Origin: Blastococcus xanthinilyticus
GTDB lineage: Bacteria; Actinomycetota; Actinomycetes; Mycobacteriales; Geodermatophilaceae
DNA length: 64,000 nt
Reading direction: 5' to 3'
Assembly (NCBI RefSeq): GCF_008124835.1
Contig: NZ_VNHW01000006.1
Location: 62,001-126,000 of the forward strand
Position 1 is the stretch's first letter; the number at the start of each line of letters is the position of its first letter. Below are positions 36,768-44,699 of this stretch, one piece after another. Both the position numbers and the translations under genes were made by a program. Under the pieces are notes generated by a model, which did no database searches, was not told where the DNA came from, and saw nothing but the letters and a program-made list of their open reading frames with translations.

Positions 36768-37547
36768 ATGCCGGGCGTGACCTCCGACCGAGTGCTGCAG
36801 GTGTCCGTCTCCCGCGGCGTCGCCACGCTGACCCTCGACTCCCCCGCCAACCGCAACGCACTGTCCCGGGCGATGCGCGCGGAGCTGCGCGCGGCCCTGA
36901 CCGACGCGCTGGCCGACGACGCGGTGCGCGTGGTGGTGCTCGACCACACCGGCCGGGTGTTCTGCTCCGGGATGGACCTGTCCGAGGCCACCGGCGGGTC
37001 GTCGGAGGACCAGGGCGTGCGGGAGTTCCCCGAGCTGCTCTCCCTCGTCTGGTCCGCCCCCAAGCCCGTCGTCGCCGTCGTCCGCGGTCCGGCGCGCGCC
37101 GGTGGCGTCGGGCTGCTGGCCGCCTGCGACGTCGTCGTGGCCGCCTCGTCGGCCACGTTCGCGTTCTCCGAGGTGCGGCTCGGGCTCGTCCCGGCGGTCA
37201 TCTCCGCCGTCGTCCTGCCGCGCATGACCACGCACGTGGCGCACCGGCTGATGCTCACCGGCGAGGTCTTCGACGCCGCCACCGCGGCCGCCGGCGGACT
37301 CGTGGACCTCGTCGCCCCGGACGACGGCGTCGACGAGGTGCTCACCACCCAGCTCACCGCGCTGGCCGCGGGCGCCCCCGCCGCGCTGGCCGAGACCAAG
37401 CGGCTGCTGCGGGCCCGCCAGCCCGAGCTCGCGTTCGACGACCTGCTCGACCTCTCCGCGCGGTTCTTCGCCGGCGACGAGGGCCAGGAGGGCATCGCCG
37501 CCTTCCGCGAGAAGCGCCCCGCCCGCTGGGTCCCCCCGGCCGGCTGA
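36768..37547 (+). CDS. Enoyl-CoA hydratase/isomerase family protein
   Basis: 259 residues, crotonase fold. SGMDLSEATGG (oxyanion region 1), VRGPARAGGVGLLAACDVVV (the GGVG oxyanion loop), and FSEVRLGLVPAVIS. One catalytic Glu position is occupied (SEVRLG). ATG is used; a GTG nine bases downstream is an alternative. Stands alone, ending in a region of strong hairpins. Confidence 0.85.
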   Translation: MPGVTSDRVLQVSVSRGVATLTLDSPANRNALSRAMRAELRAALTDALADDAVRVVVLDHTGRVFCSGMDLSEATGGSSEDQGVREFPELLSLVWSAPKPVVAVVRGPARAGGVGLLAACDVVVAASSATFAFSEVRLGLVPAVISAVVLPRMTTHVAHRLMLTGEVFDAATAAAGGLVDLVAPDDGVDEVLTTQLTALAAGAPAALAETKRLLRARQPELAFDDLLDLSARFFAGDEGQEGIAAFREKRPARWVPPAG

Positions 37548-37571
37548 GGGCCCAGCCGCTGACCTGTTCCG

Positions 37572-37619
37572 CGGGAATTCGGACTCTGCCCACCGCCGTG
37601 GGCAGAGTCCGACTTCCCG
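37572..37619. terminator. Long hairpin between echA-type gene and selB
   Basis: A 22-base-pair stem with one mismatch closes a CGCC loop (inner arms 37580-37593 and 37598-37611). It lies just after a convergent gene end and can terminate both strands. Confidence 0.8.
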
Positions 37620-37645
37620 GGAATCTCTTCCTGGTCCCGGCGCAG

Positions 37646-37730
37646 TCGGTCTCTGCTTCCTCCCGGGAGCAGAGACCGAAACGACGCGAGCCCGCACTCG
37701 ATCTCTGCTCCGCATGGGAAGCAGAGACCG
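37646..37730. repeat. Two further related hairpins sharing a CTCTGCT/AGCAGAG core
   Basis: Hairpin A pairs TCGGTCTCTGCT (37646-37657) with AGCAGAGACCGA (37668-37679). Hairpin B pairs TCTCTGCT (37702-37709) with AGCAGAGA (37720-37727), with two more outer pairs after a mismatch. Together with the preceding terminator they share TCGG-CTCTGC, so the region reads as three diverged copies of one palindrome. Confidence 0.75.
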
Positions 37731-37746
37731 ACCTGCGGCCGGACAC

Positions 37747-39492
37747 CTATCCGAGGCGGCGGGTGTTGTCCGGCAACCGCGTGGTGACGCCGCGGGCGTC
37801 CAGCCACTCCATCAGCGGGACGGCGACCCGGCGGCTGGTCCCCCACGCCTGGCGCGCCTGGCTCAGGGTGAACGGCTGCGGGAGATCCACCAGCCGGGCA
37901 CGGGCGACGGCGTCGATGCCTGGGGCGAGGTAGACCCCCTCCCCCACGCGGACCAGCTGCCCGCTGCGGGCGGCGGCGGCGAGCTCCCGGGCGCCCAGCC
38001 CGGCGGCCACCAGCTCCGGCGCCTCAGGGGCGGCGAAGGGGTCGGCCGCCAGGCGCGCGCGGATCGCGTCCACCGCCCGCTGCACCGCCGGCGGCAGGTC
38101 GGCCGCGCCGTCGACGACCCGCCCCTCGCGCAGCGCCAGCGGCGCCCGCACGAGCGCGGGCACCAGGTCGGCGTCGGGCAGGTCGAGGGCGCGGCGCACC
38201 ACCTCGGCCGGCGGTCCCGGCTCCAGCGGGCGGAGACGCCGGTAGCGGCCGACCACGTCGGGCACCCGCCCGGCCAGCTCGTCGGCCAGCCCGGCGGTGA
38301 GCAGCCACGGCCCGTGCACGGTGGCTTCGGCGGGCACCGGCCATCCCATGGCCGCGAAGTCCGCGGCCCGCACGATGCGCCGGCGGGCCAGGTCGGCGGC
38401 CGCGCCGTCGGCTCCACCCGGCTGGGCGGCGAGGTCGGCGGCCCGCTGCCGGGCGGCGCCGCGGCGGTGCAGCTCGGGCGGGTCGACGTCGCGCACGTCG
38501 GCGCCGAGCACCCGCCGGGCGCCGGGGTCGCGCAGCAGCAGCCGGTCCCCGACACGCAGCGGCAGCGGGCGGTCCAGCCGCAGCCGCACCGCCGCGCCGT
38601 CGAGCGGGCGCAGCCGGGCACCGACCGTCGCCGAGCCCACGTGCACCACCGGCTCGGCGGGCAGCCGGTCCACGGGGTCCCCGGTCAGGGTCACGTCGAC
38701 GACCTCGGTGCGGCGGAACGCCGACGGCGTGAGCAGGGCGTCGCCGCGGGAGATCTCCTCCACCGCGATGCCGCGGAGGTTCAGCGCGACCCGGGCGGTC
38801 GCCGCCGCCCGGTCGACCGCCGCGCCGAGCGACTGCACGCCCCGCACGGTCACCTCCCGGTCGCCGAGCAGGAACCGGTCGCCGGCCGCGACGGTGCCGG
38901 CGGCGAGCGTGCCGGTGACCACGGTGCCCGCGCCGCGGATGGTGAACGCCCGATCGATCCACAGCCGGACCGCGGCCGCCGGGTCCGGCGCGGGCAGGCC
39001 GCCCAGCAGCGCCTCCAGCGCCGTGGTCAGCTCCGGCAGCCCGGCGCCGGTCACCGCGCTCACCGCGACGCCGGGCACCTGGCCCATGGAGGTGGCGGCG
39101 AGCCGCTCCCGCACGTCGGCCAGCACGGGCACCGGGTCGGCGAGGTCGGCCTTGGTCACCGCGAGCAGCGCGTGCCGCACGCCGAGGGCGTCGAGGACGG
39201 CGACGTGCTCGGCGGTCTGCGCCGACCAGCCGTCGTCGGCCGCGACCACCACCAGCGCGGCCGGGACCGATCCGACCCCGGCCAGCATGTTGCCCACGAA
39301 CCGCTCGTGGCCGGGGACGTCGACCACGGCCAGCCGGCGGCCCGAGGGCAGCGTCGTCCAGGCGAAGCCCAGGTCGATGGTGAGCCCGCGGCGGCGCTCC
39401 TCCGCCCAGCGGTCGGGCTCCATGCCGGTGAGCGCGCGCACCAGGGCCGACTTGCCGTGGTCGACGTGGCCGGCGGTGGCGATGACGTCCAT
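37747..39492 (-). CDS. selB: Selenocysteine-specific elongation factor SelB
   Basis: Carries Sec-tRNA-Sec to the ribosome at SECIS-marked recoded codons. 581 residues: G1 GHVDHGKS (8-15), G2/G3 RRRGLTIDLGFAW and DVPGHERFVGNML, G4 TKAD, domain II/III, then the C-terminal winged-helix repeats that bind SECIS RNA. ATG at 39492 gives the family-typical MDVIATAGH N-terminus. GTGs at 39507 (overlapping the selA stop as GTGA) and 39513 are alternatives. Because its tRNA reads UAG, this SelB should act at UAG. Confidence 0.94.
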   Translation of the reverse strand: MDVIATAGHVDHGKSALVRALTGMEPDRWAEERRRGLTIDLGFAWTTLPSGRRLAVVDVPGHERFVGNMLAGVGSVPAALVVVAADDGWSAQTAEHVAVLDALGVRHALLAVTKADLADPVPVLADVRERLAATSMGQVPGVAVSAVTGAGLPELTTALEALLGGLPAPDPAAAVRLWIDRAFTIRGAGTVVTGTLAAGTVAAGDRFLLGDREVTVRGVQSLGAAVDRAAATARVALNLRGIAVEEISRGDALLTPSAFRRTEVVDVTLTGDPVDRLPAEPVVHVGSATVGARLRPLDGAAVRLRLDRPLPLRVGDRLLLRDPGARRVLGADVRDVDPPELHRRGAARQRAADLAAQPGGADGAAADLARRRIVRAADFAAMGWPVPAEATVHGPWLLTAGLADELAGRVPDVVGRYRRLRPLEPGPPAEVVRRALDLPDADLVPALVRAPLALREGRVVDGAADLPPAVQRAVDAIRARLAADPFAAPEAPELVAAGLGARELAAAARSGQLVRVGEGVYLAPGIDAVARARLVDLPQPFTLSQARQAWGTSRRVAVPLMEWLDARGVTTRLPDNTRRLG

Positions 39493-39503
39493 CCCGGCAG
39501 TGC

Positions 39504-40829
39504 TCACGTCCACCGGCGGGCCACCTCCAGGACCGCCGTCACCAGGGCGTCGTCGGCGGCCGGCGGGACGCTGCGCAGGTTCAGCAGCGTCCGGCCGTCC
39601 TCGACGTACCCGACGACGGGGTGCCGGCCGCGCCGCAGCGGCTCGGCGAAGGACGCCGCGAGCGCGACCGCGGCGCCGGGCAGCGGGTGCTCGGGGGCTC
39701 CTCCCCCGCCGACCCGGGAGTCGGCGTCCACCGCGACCGCCTCGACCCCGGCGTCGCCCAGCCGGCCGGCCAGCGCACGGGCGCGGGCGCGGAGCCCGTC
39801 CACGTCGGCCGCGAGCAGCTCCCGCACCGGCGGGACGGGGCCGCGCAACGTCGCCTCCAGCGCCGCGAGGGTGGTCTTGTCCACCCGCAGCGCCCGGTAG
39901 AGGGGATGCCGGCGCAACCGCTGCACCAGCTCCGCCCGGCCGAGCACCAGCCCGGCCTGCGGGCCGCCCAGCAGCTTGTCGCCGCTGGCCAGCACCAGGT
40001 CCGCGCCGGCGGCCAGGGTGGTCTGCAGATCCGGCTCGTCGGGCAGCAGCGGGGAGGGGCGCAACAGCCCGGAGCCGACGTCGGCGACCAGCGGGATCCC
40101 GTCGAGGGCGCCGGCCAGCTCGGCCACCTCGACCACCCGGGTGAAGCCGCGCACGACGAAGTTCGACGGGTGCACCTTGAGCACCGCGCCGGTGTCCGGG
40201 CCGAGGGCGTCGCGGTAGTCGGCCAGCGTGACCCGGTTGGTGGTGCCGACCTCGCGCAGCCGGGCGCCGGTGGTCTGCAGCAGCTCGGGGATGCGGAAGC
40301 CGTCGCCGATCTCCACCAGCTCGCCGCGGGCCAGCACCAGCTCCCGCCCCTGGCCCAGCGCCGTCGCGACCAGCGCCAGCGCCGCGGCGCAGTTGTTCAC
40401 CACGAGCGCGGCCTCCGCGGCCGGGACCGCCTCCAGCAGCGCCGCGATCGCCGCCTCGCCCCGTGGTCCGCGCCGGCCGGTGCCCAGGTCCAGCTCCACG
40501 TCGGTGGTCCCGCTGGCCGCGACCACCGCCGCCACCGCCGCGGGCGAGAGCGGCGCGCGGCCGAGGTTGGTGTGCACCAGCACGCCGGTGGCGTTCAGCA
40601 CCGGGCGCAGGCTCGCCGCCGTCGCCGGTAGCTCGTCGACCACGGCGTCGACGGCCGAGGCCGGCGGCACCTCGCCGTCCCGCACCCGCTGCTGCACCCG
40701 GCCGATGGCGGCCTTCACCAGGTCGCGGCCCAGCCGGTCACCGGCCGCGGCCAGCCGCGGGTCGGCGAGCAGGGTGTCGGTGCGCGGCACCTGCCGGCGG
40801 GGGTCGGTGCCGTGCGGGTCGTCGGTCAT
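39504..40829 (-). CDS. selA: L-seryl-tRNA(Sec) selenium transferase
   Basis: PLP enzyme converting Ser-tRNA-Sec to Sec-tRNA-Sec with selenophosphate. 441 residues; NATGVLVHTNLGRAPLS, ELDLGTGRRGPRGE, and the PLP lysine Lys285 in SGDKLLGGPQAG are all canonical. ATG at 40829. A TACGCT box at 40838-40843 ends eight bases before the start, so selA may have its own leaderless promoter as well as read-through from the tRNA gene 28 bases upstream. Confidence 0.95.
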   Translation of the reverse strand: MTDDPHGTDPRRQVPRTDTLLADPRLAAAGDRLGRDLVKAAIGRVQQRVRDGEVPPASAVDAVVDELPATAASLRPVLNATGVLVHTNLGRAPLSPAAVAAVVAASGTTDVELDLGTGRRGPRGEAAIAALLEAVPAAEAALVVNNCAAALALVATALGQGRELVLARGELVEIGDGFRIPELLQTTGARLREVGTTNRVTLADYRDALGPDTGAVLKVHPSNFVVRGFTRVVEVAELAGALDGIPLVADVGSGLLRPSPLLPDEPDLQTTLAAGADLVLASGDKLLGGPQAGLVLGRAELVQRLRRHPLYRALRVDKTTLAALEATLRGPVPPVRELLAADVDGLRARARALAGRLGDAGVEAVAVDADSRVGGGGAPEHPLPGAAVALAASFAEPLRRGRHPVVGYVEDGRTLLNLRSVPPAADDALVTAVLEVARRWT

Positions 40830-40857
40830 CGCCCCGCAGCGTATGTGCGGGGGAAGC

Positions 40858-40953
40858 TGGCGGAGGCGGACGGGAATCGAACCCGCCTGACCGAGGTACT
40901 CGGCCACGTCGGCTTTAGAGGCCGCGGGGGCCACCAGACACCCTGACGCCTCC
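40858..40953 (-). tRNA. selC: tRNA-Sec with anticodon CUA (reads UAG)
   Basis: 96 bases including an encoded CCA (40858-40860). Acceptor arms GGAGGCG/CGCCTCC; short D-loop TGGT on a long D-stem; long variable arm with an eight-pair stem (40899-40906 with 40888-40895, one G-U) and TAC loop; T-arm with GGTTCGATTCC; discriminator G. These are tRNA-Sec hallmarks. The anticodon stem CGGC/GCCG closes the loop CTCTAAA (40920-40914). Position 33 is T, so the anticodon at 40918-40916 is CTA, not the usual TCA. It sits beside selA, which confirms identity. Confidence 0.95.
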
Positions 40954-40960
40954 ACCCGGC

Positions 40961-40966
40961 AGCCTA
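40961..40966 (-). promoter_or_regulatory. -10 box of the tRNA-Sec gene
   Basis: TAGGCT on the minus strand ends seven bases before the mature tRNA 5' end at 40953, so transcription probably begins at or next to the first tRNA base. No clear -35. Confidence 0.55.
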
Positions 40967-41017
40967 CGTGCCGGGCCGGCGGCCGAACTGTCAGAGCCTC
41001 CTGCCAGCATCCGCGGC

Positions 41018-41305
41018 GTGAAGCGCACCGAGTCCCGTGCCGCCGGAACGCTGCCGCCCGTCGTCCTCACCCCGGAGGAGGCGGCGGCGGTGGCGTCCGC
41101 CCTCGCCGCCCGCCCCGACGGTCCCTACGCCGACGCCGGGGGCACCGCGCTGCGCAAGGTGGTGGCGGCGCTGGAGCCCGACCGGTCCCGGCGCGCGCAG
41201 CTCCTGGCGGCGGTGGCGCGGCATCCGGCCGGTCGGGCGCGGCGCCCGACCGGCGGCGAGGTGCCCCGGCCCCGGCTGGTCGTGCTCCCCGGTGGCAGCG
41301 CCTAG
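41018..41305 (+). CDS. Short protein, possibly a fragment of a YafY/WYL-type regulator
   Basis: 95 residues from GTG. PPVVLTPEEAAAVASALAAR then ALRKVVAALEPDRSRR resembles the linker segment between HTH and WYL domains of YafY-type regulators, with neither domain present. Could be a remnant or an independent small protein. Its TAG stop at 41303 is also the start of the selD -10 box, nine bases before selD. Confidence 0.5.
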   Translation: MKRTESRAAGTLPPVVLTPEEAAAVASALAARPDGPYADAGGTALRKVVAALEPDRSRRAQLLAAVARHPAGRARRPTGGEVPRPRLVVLPGGSA

Positions 41306-41308
41306 ATT
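41303..41308 (+). promoter_or_regulatory. Candidate -10 box of selD, leaderless
   Basis: TAGATT ends six bases before the GTG of selD; no Shine-Dalgarno follows. Confidence 0.5.
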
Positions 41309-41314
41309 CGGGGC

Positions 41315-42322
41315 GTGACGACCGCTCCCGCGAGGATCCGGCTGACCCAGTACGCCCACGGCGGGGGCTGCGCCTGCAAGATCCCGCCCGGCGAGCTGGA
41401 GGCCGTCGTCGCCGGGCTGACCGCCCGGGGCCCGGTCGACCCGGCGGCCGAGCTGGTGGTCGGCCTGGACGACGGGGACGACGCCGCCGTCGTGCGGATT
41501 GCCGGCGGCCAGGGACTGGTGCTCACCACCGACTTCTTCACCCCGGTGGTCGACGACGCGTACACGTTCGGCCGGATCGCCGCGGCGAACGCGCTCTCCG
41601 ACGTCTACGCCATGGGTGGCACCCCGGTCGTGGCGGTGAACCTGCTCGGCTGGCCGCGCGACGTGCTGCCCGCCGAGCTTGCCGCCGAGGTGCTGCGCGG
41701 CGGGCTCGAGATGGCCCACGAGGCCGGGTGCCACGTGGGCGGCGGCCACTCGATCGACGACCCCGAGCCCAAGTACGGGATGGCGGTGACCGGGGTGGTC
41801 GACGTCGACCGGATCATCACCAACTCCGGCGCGGTCGCCGGCACCCCGCTGACCCTCACCAAGCCGCTCGGCGTGGGCGTGCTCAACAGCCGGATGAAGG
41901 CCACCGGCGAGGTGTCGGAGGAGGCGGTCGCCGCGATGACGACGCTGAACCGGGATGCCGGGCAGGCCGCGGTCGCGGCCGGCATCCGCGCCGGCACGGA
42001 CGTCACCGGCTTCGGCCTGCTCGGGCACCTCTACAAGATGGCGCGGGCCAGCGGGGTGACCGCCGTCGTGGACGCCGCCGCCGTCCCCTACCTGGCGGGC
42101 GCCCGGGCGGCGCTGGCCGACGGCTTCGTCTCCGGCGGCACCCGGCGCAACCTCGACTGGGTGCGCCCGCACACCGACCTCACGGCCGTGACCGAGGACG
42201 AGGCGCTCCTGCTGGCCGACGCGCAGACCTCCGGCGGGTTGCTCCTCGGCGGGGAGATCCCCGGCTCGCCGGTCATCGGGGAGTTCGTGCCACGGCAGGA
42301 GCACGTGGTCGTCGTCCGCTGA
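41315..42322 (+). CDS. selD: Selenide, water dikinase (selenophosphate synthetase)
   Basis: Makes selenophosphate from selenide and ATP for SelA. 335 residues from GTG. The N-terminal active site GGGCACK has Cys19 (TGC) and Lys22; position 19 is Sec in some organisms but is plain Cys here. TTDFFTPVVDD and ANALSDVYAMGG are AIRS-family metal/ATP sites. Divergent from selC-selA-selB. A slightly odd feature is HGGGCAC instead of the common SGAGCGC. Confidence 0.94.
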   Translation: MTTAPARIRLTQYAHGGGCACKIPPGELEAVVAGLTARGPVDPAAELVVGLDDGDDAAVVRIAGGQGLVLTTDFFTPVVDDAYTFGRIAAANALSDVYAMGGTPVVAVNLLGWPRDVLPAELAAEVLRGGLEMAHEAGCHVGGGHSIDDPEPKYGMAVTGVVDVDRIITNSGAVAGTPLTLTKPLGVGVLNSRMKATGEVSEEAVAAMTTLNRDAGQAAVAAGIRAGTDVTGFGLLGHLYKMARASGVTAVVDAAAVPYLAGARAALADGFVSGGTRRNLDWVRPHTDLTAVTEDEALLLADAQTSGGLLLGGEIPGSPVIGEFVPRQEHVVVVR

Positions 42323-42500
42323 CCGCCCGGCCCCTCGGACCCGGCAGCCGACCCGCGGAGCGGCCAGCCCGGCGTGTCCTCGGCGACACGCTCGAGCCCC
42401 CCACCTGCCGGGTGCGAGGCCGCCCCTCGGTCCACCGTCCGGTGGGAACCTCTCGCCCCGGGCGGCGACCGCGCCGCTCCGCGAGCGGCGAGGAGCGGAC

Positions 42501-43091
42501 ATGCGAGGCAGGCGGACCGGAGCAGCGCTGGCGGTCGCCGCGGCGACCGTGATGGTGACGGGTGCGGGAACCGCCGCCGCGGGTCCGCCCGGCGACCACC
42601 GGCCCACCCGCGTCGTCGAGGATGCGGCCATCGGCTCGTTCTCCACCCCGAGCGGCGACGTCACGGTCTTCCTCAGCCTCTTCGACCCGCCGGGCGACGA
42701 GGAGATCGGTGGCGTGGAGATCTTCGGGACGACGCCCTCCGGCGATTCCTACGAGTGCTTCGAGGGCCCGCAGATCAGCGCCGACCTCGACGGCCTCAGG
42801 GGCGCCTGGAGCGAGGGCAGCACGACCCTGGCCTGCGGCGGACCGGATCTGCCCCAAGGAGTCGTCGCCGAGGTGGGAGTCGACGTGAGGTGGGAGCCGT
42901 ACGGCCGAGTCGAGACCTCGATCGTGACCCTGCCCGACCCGCCGTGCGTCTCGCGGACCCGCCTGCGCGCGGCCGAGATCTCCGGGCTGGTCACCGTCAG
43001 CATCCCGGCGCTCGGTGTCACCGCGTCCGTCACCGAGGGCTTCGGTGACGTCCGGATGATCACCAGCATCTGCCGACCGCTGCCCCGCTGA
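42501..43091 (+). CDS. Secreted hypothetical protein
   Basis: 196 residues. Signal peptide MRGRRTGAALAVAAATVMV with a probable AAA cleavage site near 27. The mature part is beta-rich with four Cys (ECFEG, LACGG, PPCVS, SICRP), likely two disulfides. GAGGAG lies five bases before the ATG. No family recognised. The 178-base gap after selD shows nothing notable. Confidence 0.65.
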   Translation: MRGRRTGAALAVAAATVMVTGAGTAAAGPPGDHRPTRVVEDAAIGSFSTPSGDVTVFLSLFDPPGDEEIGGVEIFGTTPSGDSYECFEGPQISADLDGLRGAWSEGSTTLACGGPDLPQGVVAEVGVDVRWEPYGRVETSIVTLPDPPCVSRTRLRAAEISGLVTVSIPALGVTASVTEGFGDVRMITSICRPLPR

Positions 43092-43139
43092 CCTGGACGC
43101 CGGCGCGGCCGTGCCCAGCGGGCATCCGGGCCGCGCCGG

Positions 43140-44057
43140 TCATCGGCACGGTCGTGCAACGGCAGGAGCACGTCGACGTCCGTCGACCGCCCCGGCCGCA
43201 CCGCGCAGCGCCAGCACGACCCCCACGGCGCAGACGAGAACCCCGGGCAGCGCCGTCGGCCCGGGGGCCTGGCCGAACATGGCCCAGGCCCACGCCGCGG
43301 TGGCAGGGGGCGTCAGGTAGAGCAGGGTGCTCGCCGTGGTCGCTCCCGACCGGCGCACCACGAGGAGGTAGCTCCCGTAGCCGCCCACGGTGGCCAGGAC
43401 GACCAGCCAGGCCATCGCGGCCCAGAACCCGGGGTCCGCCGGCGGCACGAACTCGTCCCGGGCGGCGGCGACCGCACCGAAGACCAGCGCCGCCACGGCC
43501 GACTGGAGGGCGAGGGAGACGACCAGCGACTCCGCCGGGCCCCACCGCCGCTCCAGCAGCGTGCCCCCCGCGAGGCCGACGACGGCCGCGACCGGCAGCA
43601 GGAAGGCGACGGGCGCCGCTCCGCCGCCGGTGATATCACCCGCGACCACGAGCGCGACTCCCCCGGCCCCGATGAGGAGTCCGACCCGCTGGCGCCGGGT
43701 GACGGCCTCGCCCAGGAAGGGGCCCGCGAGAGCGGCGACGAGCAGTGGCTGGAGCGCCGCGATGAGCGCCGAGGTGCCGGCGGAGACCCCTGCCCCGGCG
43801 GCGGCGAAGACCCCGCCCAGGTACACCACCTGGACCAGCAACCCCAGTACCGCCTGGCGCAGCAGGGAGCCGGGCCGCACGCGTTCGCTCCGGAGCAGCG
43901 CCCAGCCGCCGATCAGCCCGGCGGCCAGCAGGGTGCGCCACGCCAGCACGGTGGTGACCGGCGCGTCCTGGGTCGCGAACTCCGCCCCCACGAAGCCCGA
44001 CGACCAGCAGACGACGAGCACGGCGGCGGCAGCGGCGGCAGGGCGGCGAGGGCTCAC
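43140..44057 (-). CDS. EamA/DMT family transporter
   Basis: 305 residues, ten membrane helices in two EamA repeats (VLVVCWSSGFVGAEFATQDA at the start, ALQPLLVAALAGPFLGEAVT at the end of the first repeat, TPPATAAWAWAMFG near the end). Exports metabolites or drugs. GTG start. Divergent from a TetR gene with a shared palindrome, so most likely repressed by it. A TATGGT -10 (44070-44075) precedes the start. Confidence 0.88.
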   Translation of the reverse strand: MSPRRPAAAAAAVLVVCWSSGFVGAEFATQDAPVTTVLAWRTLLAAGLIGGWALLRSERVRPGSLLRQAVLGLLVQVVYLGGVFAAAGAGVSAGTSALIAALQPLLVAALAGPFLGEAVTRRQRVGLLIGAGGVALVVAGDITGGGAAPVAFLLPVAAVVGLAGGTLLERRWGPAESLVVSLALQSAVAALVFGAVAAARDEFVPPADPGFWAAMAWLVVLATVGGYGSYLLVVRRSGATTASTLLYLTPPATAAWAWAMFGQAPGPTALPGVLVCAVGVVLALRGAAGAVDGRRRAPAVARPCR

Positions 44058-44072
44058 CGAGCCGACGTAACC

Positions 44073-44086
44073 ATACCGGTCGGTAT
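44073..44086. promoter_or_regulatory. TetR operator between the EamA and TetR genes
   Basis: ATACCG-GT-CGGTAT is a perfect inverted repeat. It overlaps the minus-strand -10 (TATGGT, for eamA) and the plus-strand -10 (TATACT, 44084-44089, for tetR), so one bound dimer would block both. Confidence 0.78.
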
Positions 44087-44122
44087 ACTCGCAGTGGAGC
44101 CGACCGGAAACGTGGAGGACGC

Positions 44123-44689
44123 ATGACCGACGTCGCCGATCCCCCGCTCACGCCCGCCGCGGAGCGGCTGCTCGCCGCGGCCTCGACGCTCTTCTACGCC
44201 CACGGCATCCGGGCGGTCGGCGTCGACGCCATCGCCGAGGCGGCGGGCACCACCAAGAAGACGCTCTACGACCGCTTCGGCTCCAAGGACGCCCTGGTCG
44301 CCCTGTACCTCGAGCGCCGGGCACGGCACTGGCAGCGCTTCCTCGAGGAGGAGATCGCGACCCACGCTCCGGGCGGGGAGCGGGTGCTCGCCGTCTTCGA
44401 CGCCGCCCGGCGCTGGCAGGACGGCCAGGCCCGCGGCTGCGCCTTCGTGAACGCCTACGCCGAGGTGGGCGGCACCGACCACCCGGCGCTCCCGGTGATC
44501 CGTGCGGAGAAGGAGTGGATGCGCACCCGGCTCACCCAGCTGGTCGCCGACGCCGGCATCCCGCACCCGGAATCGGTCGGGGCGACGGTGCACCTGCTCT
44601 ACGAGGGCGCGCTGGTCGCCACCACGGCGGGCGACGACCCCGAGGCCCTGACCACGGCACGGAAGGCAGCGGCCGGCCTGGTCGGTTAG
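44123..44689 (+). CDS. TetR/AcrR family regulator
   Basis: 188 residues. N-terminal helix-turn-helix AERLLAAASTLFYAHGIRAV then DAIAEAAGTTKKTLYDRFGS; the C-terminal ligand domain contains ARGCAFVNAYAEVGG, seen in a common actinobacterial TetR subgroup. Likely controls the divergent transporter. Ends in TAG. Confidence 0.9.
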   Translation: MTDVADPPLTPAAERLLAAASTLFYAHGIRAVGVDAIAEAAGTTKKTLYDRFGSKDALVALYLERRARHWQRFLEEEIATHAPGGERVLAVFDAARRWQDGQARGCAFVNAYAEVGGTDHPALPVIRAEKEWMRTRLTQLVADAGIPHPESVGATVHLLYEGALVATTAGDDPEALTTARKAAAGLVG

Positions 44690-44692
44690 GTT
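44687..44692 (+). promoter_or_regulatory. Candidate -10 box, leaderless oxidoreductase gene
   Basis: TAGGTT begins at the TAG stop of tetR and ends seven bases before the ATG at 44700. Confidence 0.45.
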
Positions 44693-44699
44693 CGCGGGC

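Noticed and set aside
41315-42322. SelD as a UAG-encoded selenoprotein
   Set aside because: The active-site codon is TGC (Cys) and the frame has no internal TAG.
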